Of a DNA stretch of 64,000 nucleotides, positions 35,573-46,157 are shown piece by piece. Numbering within the stretch: position 1 is the stretch's first letter; the number at the start of each line of letters is the position of its first letter. A model generated the notes under the pieces. That model was not told where the DNA came from, did not search any database, and saw nothing but the letters and a program-made list of their open reading frames with translations. This stretch comes from Cucumis sativus (Eukaryota; Streptophyta; Magnoliopsida; Cucurbitales; Cucurbitaceae), in contig NC_026659.2 in NCBI RefSeq assembly GCF_000004075.3, positions 2,170,001 through 2,234,000 on the forward strand. The letters are read 5' to 3'. The translations under genes and the position numbers were made by a program.

Positions 35573-38500
35573 GCACCAAATTGGGGATCCAAGTGGGTCA
35601 AAAATAGCTTAAAGATAATGTTTTTTTTTAATCAAATAAATTTTGTTCTTTTTTCTTCATATATATATGAAAGATACTTTTGACAGACCAATGAATTGAT
35701 TAATTTGATATATAATCATGAGATTCCTTTTGCTTGGTACTTTGTGCTGCTTTTTTTTCATTTTGTTAGGAGATTGGATCTTCCGTCTGCATGCGATTGT
35801 TGTATTAAAAACAATGATGTAAGTTTTATTGTTATTGGTTTTGTAATGTTTTGATTAATATAATTACTTTATATACTTTGAAAATGAAATCATTTAAATT
35901 TGATTTGGATCCAATTTATTTTTCTTACACAAATTTTTCAGTTACAATTATACCATAAAATTGTACGTTCAACAAATTTCTTTAATAATGCAAGTATAAC
36001 AATGTCAGTTATCATTGAATTAATCTTACTTTTGAAAAAAGTGGAGAAAAGATAGAAAAACAATAATCACATATATATTATGCAGGGTACTCGAATAAAA
36101 ATGAGAGTATTGTATTTTTTTATTCAATTGCAATGAAATCTTTTATGATTTCATTTTTGTTGGGATCTTCCTTACTAAAAGTATAACATACGACACATAT
36201 GTTATTATCTCACTATCATCTATTGATTTTGAAATAAAATTTTATATACAGTCTTATATGGTATCAAAGTGAAAGTTAGAAGCCTAAACGAAACCTTATC
36301 TTATTAAAAAAATAAAAATTGAAATATCATCAAAGTAAAAAAAGTATAACAATAAAAACTTATCTTACCGATATTGTAAGTTATATATATAGACTTAAGA
36401 CTATTTATTTTGTTGTCAATTTAATTTAGAGATGGACCATGAACGTGAAGATAGTCGAACTTAATATAAATTATATTAGTGATTATAACAAACAAAGACA
36501 AAAAGTAAAGTTGGTGAAGTAATAGTGTCCAACCATAAATCATAATTTAACTATTCAATTTTGTCATTAATAGTCCCTACCAACACTAAATCAAGAATTT
36601 CTCGTTAGTCACAATATATTTTGTAAAATTTTAATCACACATTGGACTTCTAAGCTATCAAAATTTCATAGTTTAATTAATTAGTGCACTTGTAATAATT
36701 ACTTTCCTTCTAAAAAACAACCTCTTTTTAATTTAGACATATTTGATAATATAGTAAAATCTGTCACTAATAAAATAAAATATTCATACAAATGTGGTAA
36801 TGATAAAATTAACATCTAACACGATCATAGATCTTATTATATATATTTGTACGTATTTTTTTAAAAGATTTTTCTATATATTTTATTATTATTTTAAAAA
36901 TGGTTATCGATTATAATTATAAAATTTAAATTAATGAGTAACGTGTATTACACGCGTCTATAATCAAATGATTTAGCATAAGAAAAGAAAATAATTATAT
37001 TAGGGTCAAAATTACTTCCATATATGAAAAAACAAGTGATAGTATTTGGCCTTTAAATTATAAGTCACTTTAAGCAGAAATGATTTTCAAGTGATTTTTT
37101 TTTTTGTCAGTGATTGATTGGTAAAATAATTTTTGAATGAAATATTATTTCAAAGGAGAATGATTAAGCTACACCTACCATAAATTTATATGCCTCTCAT
37201 TTTCTTTGCATTAAGTAAAAATTAATTCTTCAAAAATTCCACATTATCACAAATTATCACTCAATTTTTATTCTATTTTAGATTAAAATTATTTTACTTT
37301 CTTCCCTTTTTATAATTAAATTAACTTGTTTTACCAAAGCTTTAAATCTCTCTTTATTTGTATAATCATTTTTTTAATTCTCTTTATGTTTTTTGTTTTT
37401 TTCGAGCACCATTTTAAAACTTCTGTTCCCAAACTAGTTCTTTTAAATATGTTATTCTAAAATCAATTTCTTTTTAAAAAAATACTCTATTTAAAATCAT
37501 ATTTAAAAATGTTCAAAATTTAAGGATGGATCAACTAAAACAAGTCTAGTTGAATCATAATTAGCATGATCTCCTTAGAGATCAGAGGTTGAATCCTCTA
37601 AAAAAAGAAAAAGAACATGGATCAAACAACAAAATCATTTATAATTAAAAACCATGAAAGAAGCCATTAGAATGGAAATCTCTTTTAAATATAAATGATT
37701 TAAAATTTAAAAAAAACTTTCCACGGAAGTAATTATAATGAAAATCTCATCTGGAAAAGCTCTTTTACTAATTATTTTTTAATTTGGTGTATTTTTAGTT
37801 GCTAAAAATTATTAATAGGATGATAAGATCCTATAACTTAGGTTTCATTCTTTCGTGATAAATATCACCATTTTGAGATGAGAGAACTCTCAATTTTCTA
37901 TAACCTCAGCCGAAATTTAGGTTGACAATCTTCAATAGATATTTGTATATATACACGCGTGTATGACAAAAACAAACATATATATATAATGACCTTTAAA
38001 GTAAACGAATTTGTTGAACTATCTTAAACATGTTATTTGATTTTCTTAACGATCGAAAGTGTCTAGTTATTTGTATTATTTTCGTTATTTATGATCGTTG
38101 TCTATTCATGTCATTGAATCTCTAATATATATGATAGTATAATTTCTTCATAGGGATAAATTGTTCTTTCTAATTATAGACACAACTAACACGCTATCTA
38201 ATGAAGCACGTCAATCTTTGTATCATCGATTTTTGAACCAAATAAAAGTAAAATAGATCTCGAACCATCCATTTATAGAAACTTTCTCCACTAAAAATCT
38301 AAGATAGCTTACCAACTGAGTACATGTGCAGTTGGGAATGTACAAATCAATCACGATTGTATTAATATAATGAAATTAAAGGTCAAAAAGAAACGTAGAG
38401 CCACGAGATGCGGATCTCAATCACCGTATTTTTTTGCTTTAAACAATCTCATAAATTATTAATCCAACAAGAAGACAGACACCAATCATGCCCAATATTT

Positions 38501-39737
38501 CTTCTTTCCCTTCTCAAGATGGAAACCCATGCCCAGTTTTTTTTTGAAGATATTACAAAACAAGAAAAGCTCAATAAATTATTGGTTTAGCTTTTATTTT
38601 AAAATGTTAAATTACAGATTAATTATAAATTTTTGTTCTAGAATACAACGCTTTACCACTAGAATTCAATCCGAATGATTTTATATTTAGTTTCAGACAC
38701 TTTCTAGGGAATGTAATTTAGTTGACGTAGAAGGATAGATCTAATGACTATGCTTCGAATAACTTTTAATTGTGTTAATACGTTTAGGATTAGTTGATGA
38801 TCTTTAGGACTCATTTGTAATTTGAATAACATTTCAAGTGTATTATATTCAACTTCTATCTAACAAAGTTATGCTTAAATAGAAATGAATTTTTTAAAAT
38901 TTCATTTTTCAAGTCAATCAATGGCCCCTAATTCAAAGTTTTAAAATTGGAATTTTCTCTTTAAAAATCTGTTGTGTAATATATATATTTGATTGCATTT
39001 CTTTTTTTGAGAGGTGGATATTTTAAAGAGAAATAGTTATAGGTTTTCTTACTTTTTGGTCAATAACTTTGATGATTTGAGAATTTTAATTTAGCTTACA
39101 ACTTACAAGAAAAAAAACTAATGATTAATATGAAAATCGAGAAAGAAAAAAAGGAAGGTATGAAAAATGAGTATAGGAGATACATTGTGAGTATAGGAGA
39201 TGAAAAATGATGTATACACTTCAAAACATACTTATACTCTCAATGTATGGATGATGTATATGAAAACTTTTGGAGCCCATTTTGCCACACACAGGTCAGG
39301 GTGGGTTTGACGTTTGGGTCACTCTGCATGCACATGTGTGTGCTAGAGATTTGTTCTGTTATGTATTGGGAGATTACTCAGGGTATGGTATGACCAAAGA
39401 TATTGTATACTTGGAGATTATTGCTAGGTCTATAGTATGACTATAGATTGTTCTATTATAAATATTTTAAGACTGCTGGATGCATGACTAAAGATTACTC
39501 TATTATTCCTTTAAAGGGTTAGGACTATTCTTTCAAAATTTCAAGAAAAACTCCGCTCAAAATTTTTAACTTTATAGGTTGTTTTCAAATATAGAAAAAT
39601 TCACTAGAAATAAATCTTAATAAATTATTATATGTATCATTTGATTTGATAGACACAAATAATAGTTTATTTTGGTCTATGGTGATTTTATCATCGATTA
39701 TAATGCTATATTTGTAAATATTTTTTAAAATTATATC
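35573..39737. other. AT-rich intergenic DNA
   Basis: About 4.2 kb with no gene that I can support. The short frame near 38408-38590 has no recognisable domain. Confidence 0.4.
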
Positions 39738-39943
39738 ATTTAAAACAATCATGGTATCTCTTATTTGGAAAATTTGTGCTTTACCACATATTTTGAAAAT
39801 CTTACCATTTTTAGAGTTTCAAAATCTAGTTTGAATCTCTATTTAAAACAATCATGGTATCTCTTATTTGGAAAACTTGTGCTTTACCACATATTTTGAA
39901 AATCTTACCATTTTTAGAGTTTCAAAATCTAGTTTGAATCTCT
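39738..39943 (+). repeat. 103-bp direct tandem duplication
   Basis: Two adjacent copies (39738-39840 and 39841-39943) that I read as identical except for one T/C difference. The near-identity indicates a recent event. Confidence 0.93.
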
Positions 39944-39979
39944 AGGTCGGGCAGGGTGTGATAGGACCAACGGTAGATC

Positions 39980-40096
39980 TTAAGCATCACTGACCACAAG
40001 TGTCACAGTTTCTGCTGCATGATTAGCCACCATCGACTGTGATCGGATGGACCTCGGCAAGCTGAATGAGGTAAAACCTTGGGTCTCTGACTCCAT
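39980..40096 (-). other. Small 38-codon ORF of uncertain status
   Basis: ATG at 40096, TAA ending at 39980. The peptide begins MESETQGFTSFSLP and ends VTLVVSDA. Its composition is balanced and it is much less AT-rich than the surrounding DNA, which is why it stands out. I recognise no family. It might be an exon relic, part of a transposon, or a real small ORF. Confidence 0.25.
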
Positions 40097-40323
40097 GATA
40101 TTTTATTGAAATATATTACGTGTGCACAAAGAGTTTTAGAATAGTGTACACATGCAAAAATAATAATAATGATAATTAAAAAAAATACAAGAAAGTTATT
40201 CAACAATTTACCTAATAAATAGAGATTGCAACATTTATGGTAACACACATTGGTTTTATTAAAGTTATTCAACAATTTACCACAACCTCTAAAAATGCAA
40301 GTCTGTCATTGTTTAAACCAAAC

Positions 40324-42561
40324 TCATACAAACTTAACAGATATCGGACTTCTAACCAAGTGTTTAGCAGAAACCCATTTTAGATATCCTTCAGCAAACT
40401 CAGTCGAGGGACTGATTGAACCAATTCTCTTAAACGTCACTGAATATGTTGCTTTTTGGTTCAATGCCGAGAAAATTACCTTCCTTGGTCGGACTGTTAC
40501 AGAAACCCCTTCCGGTGCTTCAATGACGACGTTATAAACTTCACGTCCACTGCCAACATAAGTAACCGTTCTCGAGAATGTTTGCACCTGTCCTAATTTG
40601 ACCATAAATGATGGGTAGTTGAGTTCTCCTTCTGGGATGCTTGTTGTTGTTAAACAATCAATTGGTTTATGAGCAATAAGTGAAACTTGGTTATTGGTGT
40701 ATCCTAATCCACAAAGATAAGGAATATAATCATCAGGTTGAATGTCATAAACCAATCCTGGGTCTACTGCTTTTGATGGGTTTACATGACCTGCTCCAAT
40801 AGCGAACAAATCCGCAGGCTGCAAAGTTTGATCAACAATTGGGTTGCCTTCCAGATTTGTTATGTTAGCAGTTGTCATTATAGAGGATTTAATGGCAGCC
40901 GGTGACCAATCAGGATGAGCACTTTTGATCAGAGCTGCAATGCCACTGAGATGAGGACAAGACATGGATGTTCCTGAAACTATGTTGAATGTTGATTTTG
41001 TGTTTGTGTTGTTGTCTAATGGGAATGGCCATGCTGCTAAAATGCTGACACCGGGACCAGTTATGTCTGGTTTCAAGATGCCGGGGCTTGCGAGGCTGGG
41101 ACCTCGAGATGAGAAAGCAGCTATGGCTGGAGAGAAGTCATCACCAATTGTGGTTCCTTTGAATACGATTGTGGCTGTTGGGTATGTTGTTGAGTTTATG
41201 TAGGCTTTGATTTTCAGTGCCGCTGTATGGCTGACATGGCTTGCCGGAAGAACATGAGCATCTGCTTCAGTAGTGAAGCCATCTGATTCTGCGTTGAGAA
41301 GGATCATGGCGGCGCCACCAGCATTTTTCACTTCAACCCCTTTTGCAATTCTCGCAATTCCTCCTCCTCTGTCGCATACTACAACTTTTCCTTTTACATC
41401 AATGTTTTTCAATGATCCTTCAGCACATAATGCTACCGTTTCATTCTTCTCACCAGGGAAAACAAGTGGTAAGAATGTTTGAGGAAAATCATTTGGCTGG
41501 AACAGAGATTCGCCATCGAATTCTTCTCCATTTCCAAGCTTTGCAGTCGCTGTGATTTTTCTATCAATTGTGCTAGCTGCAACTGTTAAAATCCATGGAG
41601 CTTCGTTGGACAATGTGGCATTAAAAGGACCTGAATTAGCAGCTGAGCAACTTACAAAAATCCCCTTTTGAATCGCTGCAAATGCACCTATGGCCGTAAT
41701 GTCTGCGAAGAATGGTACTGGTGGGCCCCCGAGTGATATAGAGAGCACATCAACACCATCTTCAACCGCCGCGTCAAGTCCTGCGAGAATGTCAACATTA
41801 GAGCAACTTTCTCCAAAGCAAACTTTGTAAATGGCAAGGTGAGCTAACGGTGCCATCCCAACAGCAGTACCGAAAGCATTCCCTAGTGCCTCAGCACCGT
41901 CGACAAAAGTACCGGCTGCAGTGCTTGCCGTGTGAGTTCCGTGGCCATCTTCATCAATTGGAGAGTCATCCAATGTTGTTATCTTTCCCTTTAAGGCTTG
42001 TGATGCGAGATTCAAAGATCTTGCACCTATAAGCTTGTTGTTACAAGCAGAGAAATTAAACTCACATCTTCCTTTCCATTTGGCTGGCGGTTGCGGCATT
42101 CCCGCATCAACAAAGGAAGGATGGCTTGGTGTGATTCCACCATCTAACACTCCTATGATCACTCCCTTTCCAAAGTTCGAATCTTTCCAAAACCCAAATT
42201 GACGGTTCAATCCTAGAAAATTAGGGCTGTGAGTTGTGTGCAAATGCACTATCGTTTCACGTCTAGCTGACACAAAACCATCCTTCTCTTCCATCGCTTT
42301 CACGTGTTCTTCAGTAAGTCTTGCACTAAAACCACTCATGACATTTCGGTATGAATATAGCAAAGTCGGTTGCTCCTCTGAGTTCTCCAAACTCGTTGGT
42401 AAAAATGATCTATGCCAACTTTCAAGATCATCAACAACCTCCGGTTTCTTCACATGGACAATGTAAGTATGAAGATTACTGAATGGAAGCTCGGTTACTT
42501 GAGCCTCATAGACATGGAAGTTGAGTAAGAGAAGGAGAAAAAGAGAAGGCAGAAGAACCAT
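40324..42561 (-). CDS. Secreted subtilisin-like protease, SBT1/P69 type
   Basis: Intronless, 745 aa from the ATG at 42561; the frame extends 15 codons upstream but only to a GTG. A signal peptide at about 1-20 leads into an I9 propeptide ([10 protein letters not shown] to about 108), with likely maturation before [10 protein letters not shown]. The S8 domain carries catalytic Asp140 in VLDGGI, His207 in DGHGTHTAS, oxyanion Asn309 in CSAANSGP and Ser532 in [12 protein letters not shown] domain is inserted at about 350-460, and a fibronectin-III-like C-terminal domain ends at 745. The length is normal for the family. The odd points are Asp-Gly-Gly where almost all subtilases have Asp-Thr/Ser-Gly, and Ala-Ala-Asn instead of Ala-Gly-Asn. 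All four catalytic residues remain. It is a serine endopeptidase of the apoplast, substrate unknown; closest in feel to tomato P69 and cucurbit SBT1.2-named proteins. Confidence 0.92.
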   Translation of the reverse strand: MVLLPSLFLLLLLNFHVYEAQVTELPFSNLHTYIVHVKKPEVVDDLESWHRSFLPTSLENSEEQPTLLYSYRNVMSGFSARLTEEHVKAMEEKDGFVSARRETIVHLHTTHSPNFLGLNRQFGFWKDSNFGKGVIIGVLDGGITPSHPSFVDAGMPQPPAKWKGRCEFNFSACNNKLIGARSLNLASQALKGKITTLDDSPIDEDGHGTHTASTAAGTFVDGAEALGNAFGTAVGMAPLAHLAIYKVCFGESCSNVDILAGLDAAVEDGVDVLSISLGGPPVPFFADITAIGAFAAIQKGIFVSCSAANSGPFNATLSNEAPWILTVAASTIDRKITATAKLGNGEEFDGESLFQPNDFPQTFLPLVFPGEKNETVALCAEGSLKNIDVKGKVVVCDRGGGIARIAKGVEVKNAGGAAMILLNAESDGFTTEADAHVLPASHVSHTAALKIKAYINSTTYPTATIVFKGTTIGDDFSPAIAAFSSRGPSLASPGILKPDITGPGVSILAAWPFPLDNNTNTKSTFNIVSGTSMSCPHLSGIAALIKSAHPDWSPAAIKSSIMTTANITNLEGNPIVDQTLQPADLFAIGAGHVNPSKAVDPGLVYDIQPDDYIPYLCGLGYTNNQVSLIAHKPIDCLTTTSIPEGELNYPSFMVKLGQVQTFSRTVTYVGSGREVYNVVIEAPEGVSVTVRPRKVIFSALNQKATYSVTFKRIGSISPSTEFAEGYLKWVSAKHLVRSPISVKFV

Positions 42562-42619
42562 GGTTAAGACAAAAAGGCTAGGGCTTGATGGTGTTGGTGA
42601 ACTCACACCAAAGAGGAAG

Positions 42620-42626
42620 TTTTATA
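42620..42626 (-). promoter_or_regulatory. TATA box of the left subtilase
   Basis: TATAAAA on the - strand, 59 bp upstream of the ATG. Confidence 0.6.
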
Positions 42627-43129
42627 TTGTGACAAAGGGAGCAGTCATGGCCGGCGGTTGTGTAAGAAACTTTCGAAGGCATTAACATATTGCTATTGGA
42701 GGCTTCTGATTAGGCCTGCTAGGAGTTTTGGCAGGTTAAGTTAAATGATCCGTATTGATGACAATAATGTATGATAGGATATTTTAATTTTACTAACTAT
42801 TTGTTTATTAGGCTTTGAAATGGTCGTTATGTAACTGTATGTTACAATGATTGGCAAATTTGAGGTTCATATGTGTCATTTTGTTATGAACTATGCTCTT
42901 GGTTTTTAGAAGGAATTAAAAACTGATATTTGTGGACTAGAGTTATTAAATTGAAGAACTCATATCCATACGTTTATATTAAATAAGACTGAGGGTGAAG
43001 TTTGAATTTTGATAATGCCTCAAAACATCAAGACAGCAAATTGATGTGGTGAAATCCGTCGTGGCTTGAAATATTAGTACAGCTAACTTTACACAGTTAA
43101 ACTCTTTAACTTGGTTGAAATAAGGATGA
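42627..43129. other. Upstream intergenic DNA
   Basis: About 500 bp between the subtilase promoter and the retroelement remnant. No other feature seen. Confidence 0.4.
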
Positions 43130-43863
43130 TCTGTCTTTTATGAAAAAGAAACAGGTCCTAGAAGTGTAGACTTGGTTTTTAACTCCTTCTGTTCGTAATA
43201 ATCTTCTTCTATGATTTATTCTTCTGCATTATTTGCTCTCACAGCAAACATTCTTAACTCTCTTTCCCCTCTCGCTTTGCACTTATGCCCTAAGTAATAT
43301 TTATCATCACATTTAAAGCATAGTTTGACATCTTCTCAGAATCAGTGAGTTTATGGATTTGAAAATATCGATCCGCTCGAAAAATCCACGAATCGAGATC
43401 GTCTCCACTAATTACCGGCATCTCTACTTTTTTTAATTTACTTCGATCAGACGCCTTCTCCTCTTCTTCTTTCTTATTTGCTTTTGCTTCGTCAATCAAT
43501 TCGAGAACTGTTGCTTCACTTTCTTCCTTCTTATTTTCATAGAAAATTTACTGGAAGATCCTTCCGTATCGGACGTTGTCGATTTCTCGTTGATCAAACT
43601 TTTAATATACTTCATCAACAATTGATGTTGTTGTTTATCTGCTTGAGTATTCAATCGATCTAAGTTCTTCATCAATAACTGTTGATGTTGTTGTTGTTTA
43701 TCACAGTACAAGATATCGGAGTCCTCTCAACGCAAAAAAAGGCGTCGACAAAAGCAACATCAAAACAAAGACCAATCCTCGACGCATAAAAATACAAGTC
43801 GGCCGATACAAGTATTTCTGACGTTGTAGTTCAAAACGTTAGGAGAGGTGAAAAGTTTAATCA

Positions 43864-43935
43864 TTCCCGACGTCATAAGTAAAACGTTGGGAGAGGTGAA
43901 AACTATTTCCAACGTTTTACTTATGACGTTGGGAA
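43864..43935. repeat. Hairpin in left subterminal repeats
   Basis: Arms 43864-43892 and 43907-43935 are 29-bp inverted repeats with two mismatches around a 14-bp loop. Each arm contains ACGTCATAAGTAAAACGTT. Confidence 0.88.
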
Positions 43936-44357
43936 TAGGAGGTGTCTCCCGACGTTTTCGATATGCGTCGGGAATTCTCTTATAAAAACCCTTTTCAGTT
44001 ATGTAATTCACAGAATTGAAAAGGAGAAGACTGAGAGAGTTGAGAGAGAGAGGCAGAGAAGGAGAGTGATCCACGCCGCCGCTCGTCGTTATCCTTGTCT
44101 GACCGTTCGTCGTCATCTCCGTCGTCACTCTTCATTCTGGTAAGTGGTTTAGTTTAGTTATTGTTTTATTTTAGTATTTAGATTTCAAATTAGTTTTAGG
44201 TTTTAGATTTCAAATTAGTTTTAGTATTTAGATTTTGAATTAGTTGTAGATTTTAATATTGTATTTGAATTTGAAGTGTTGTTAGGATTTTGAACTAGTT
44301 GTAAGTTTTAGGAATTTGAATTTGAAGTATTAAAGTTGAGAATGAAGTGTTGAGTTT

Positions 44358-44393
44358 GGGGTGGGAGAGGGGAGGGGAGGGGGGGAGGGGGGG
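44358..44393 (+). repeat. G-rich tract with quadruplex potential
   Basis: At least four runs of three or more G, separated by one to three bases, within 36 bp on the + strand, ending in runs of six and seven G. It lies in the interior of the CACTA-like element. Confidence 0.8.
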
Positions 44394-45259
44394 TTATATT
44401 GTGGATTGTAGATGGCATTGCCCTAAATAACTTATATGTGGATGAATGTTGTTGGTGAATGTCACCGTTGTGTACATTTTAGTTAAAGTTTGGTTGAAAA
44501 GTATTGTTTTTTTTAATTTATAGTTAGTTTGTGGTTGAATTGATTTTATATTTGATTTTGTAGGAGTGATTGAATTAGAGTTGGTTTATGTATGAATGTT
44601 ATTGTTGTGAGATGTTGTATCAATATTTGTGGTTCAACTTGATAATAAGACTACTAGTTAGTTGAACTAGTACTTGATAAGTTATTGGTTTTGTTTAGTA
44701 ATAAACTTCTCCAAGTTATAAGCTTATTAGTTCTTTTTCGTTTATGTATATCATTTATCTTTCGAGCTTCATATCTTCATCAATGCTAACTCATTTCATG
44801 TCTAACCACTTAATTTGATGCTTTTTTCACAATCTTTAAATCTATTATCATAAAGTTAGCATTTTATTAACGTATCTTGAGCATAGTTGTTCGAATTGAG
44901 ATTTTTTTTTATTCCATGTAAATTTTCAAGATCTATGACCTTGGCAACAATATTTTCATCTTAGGTTTAAAGAATTATAGATGTGACGAGGGAGAAAATC
45001 CATACGACATCAAGGAATTACAAGATCCTTGTAAGGTAATTCTTTTGCCCTCAATTGATATGAATTTTAATAATGAAAGATCTTTTAGTTGTATTTGCTC
45101 TTTTATTTCCTTATCATTTAATTAATTTATTTATTTTAAAAATGTAATGTTGAGGGCAGGATGTATATACCTTCCATTTAATAATGGAAGGTATTTAAAA
45201 AAAAAAAAAAAAGAATAGAGAAACTCCAGACGCACAACATTCACTGTTGGGCGTTCTTG

Positions 45260-45319
45260 GACATCTCCCGACGCTATATTGACAGCGTCTTCGACGTTCA
45301 TACAGCGTCGGGAGATGTC
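45260..45319. repeat. Perfect 16-bp inverted repeat in right subterminal region
   Basis: GACATCTCCCGACGCT (45260-45275) and its exact complement (45304-45319) around a 28-bp loop. It belongs to the GTCGGGAG repeat family of the CACTA-like element. Confidence 0.92.
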
Positions 45320-45601
45320 TAGGAACTCCCGACACATTTTTCCCGACTTGTATCTCGATGCATAAATATACGTCGAGAAAGGCTTTTCCGACGCTTTTTA
45401 TATATCTTCTGACGCTTTTATACGTCGGGAGAGCCCCCTAATGTCGGAAGAAACCATTGCTCCATGTTCTTCACTAATGTCGGAAGAAACCATTGTAGGT
45501 ATCATCTGCATATCGATTTTTACCTCGGAAATCTATTGTTCTACCGCTTCGAATCGTTCTTCATGCTTTTTTGCCATTTTCTTATGCTTTCCCAGGATGT
45601 T

Positions 45602-45613
45602 GCTCTGATACCA
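45602..45613 (-). other. Retrotransposon primer-binding site
   Basis: TGGTATCAGAGC on the - strand, the usual complement of initiator-Met tRNA in plant LTR retrotransposons. It lies three bases inside the LTR end (CCAACA). Confidence 0.8.
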
Positions 45614-46157
45614 ATATGTTGGAACCCAATCTCCAACATAGACTCACAACGAAGATGAATTCAAATCTTTATTGATGATAGTAATGTAGGAATTAGGATG
45701 AAAGGAAAATCGAATTGAATGTTACTTTCAATTCAATGAACAAGATTCTCCCCCAAATCTGTTACCCTATCTCTCAAGGATACAACAGAAATGACTTCAC
45801 CAGAAAACTAACTTTCCCTCCTTTATTTTTCTACTTATATCCCTTTACTCTACCCCGGGGTCCCCCCTTCAATTGTGCTCTCCTTCACCAAATTATTTCC
45901 TTTATTCTTTTCTCTTCTACTGTATTGATGAATTATTGGTGGTCTAAGTCGTTACAAAATATTAAAAGGCACACTATAATCCTAAAGTTTTAAATGGTCA
46001 ATGCAAGGTAATTTATTATTGATCTTGTCTTGAGACAAGTGTGTTAAGGAACTTGTTACCCTTTTACATAACCCAGCAAAAGTTGAACTGAAGAAAGAAA
46101 ACGTTTGCCAAGGTTCAAGGTGAAAGATCATATATAGGGTGAATAGAAAACACACTA

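Larger units (their letters stand above)
43703..45490 (+). mobile_element. CACTA-like DNA transposon derivative nested in gag
   Basis: Both ends carry dense subterminal repeats with the core CGACGT / GTCGGGA in direct and inverted orientation (43735-43975 and 45220-45440), the hallmark of plant CACTA elements. The left edge has CACAGTACAAGA, which could be a decayed CACTACAAGA terminus; the right edge is less clear. Just inside the left repeats are a TATA box (TATAAAAA, 43981-43988), a GA-rich leader and a plausible donor site (CTG|GTAAGTGG at 44139/44140), as in transposase genes, but no transposase is present. Class is inferred; ends are approximate. Confidence 0.55.
43130..45975 (-). mobile_element. 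Truncated Ty3/gypsy retrotransposon (gag region) with nested insertion
   Basis: On the - strand, from right to left: an LTR-like segment whose end reads CCAACA at 45617, a primer-binding site TGGTATCAGAGC (45602-45613), a gag start (ATG at 45577; MAKKHEERFEAVEQ then an in-frame stop), then, beyond the nested element, gag sequence at 43290-43711 containing KKVEMPVISGDDLDSWIF and ADRYFQIHKLTDSEKM, and a zinc-knuckle-like block (CFKCDDKYYLGHKC) at 43279-43320. The frame is broken by stops and a frameshift. Most of the gag domain between the DSEKM block and the zinc knuckle is deleted, and pol and the second LTR are absent. The outer LTR border (about 45975) is uncertain. Confidence 0.8.

Noticed and set aside
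35443-35601. N-terminal extension of bHLH gene C
   Set aside because: The frame is open, but the extension has no similarity to genes A and B, and it would include the TATA box region.
40193-40279. AAGTTATTCAACAATTTACC occurring twice 67 bp apart
   Set aside because: A short direct repeat without further structure; not enough to call an element.
42562-42606. Left subtilase start 15 codons further upstream
   Set aside because: That extension begins with GTG. The ATG at 42561 gives a normal signal peptide and matches the paralogue's start.
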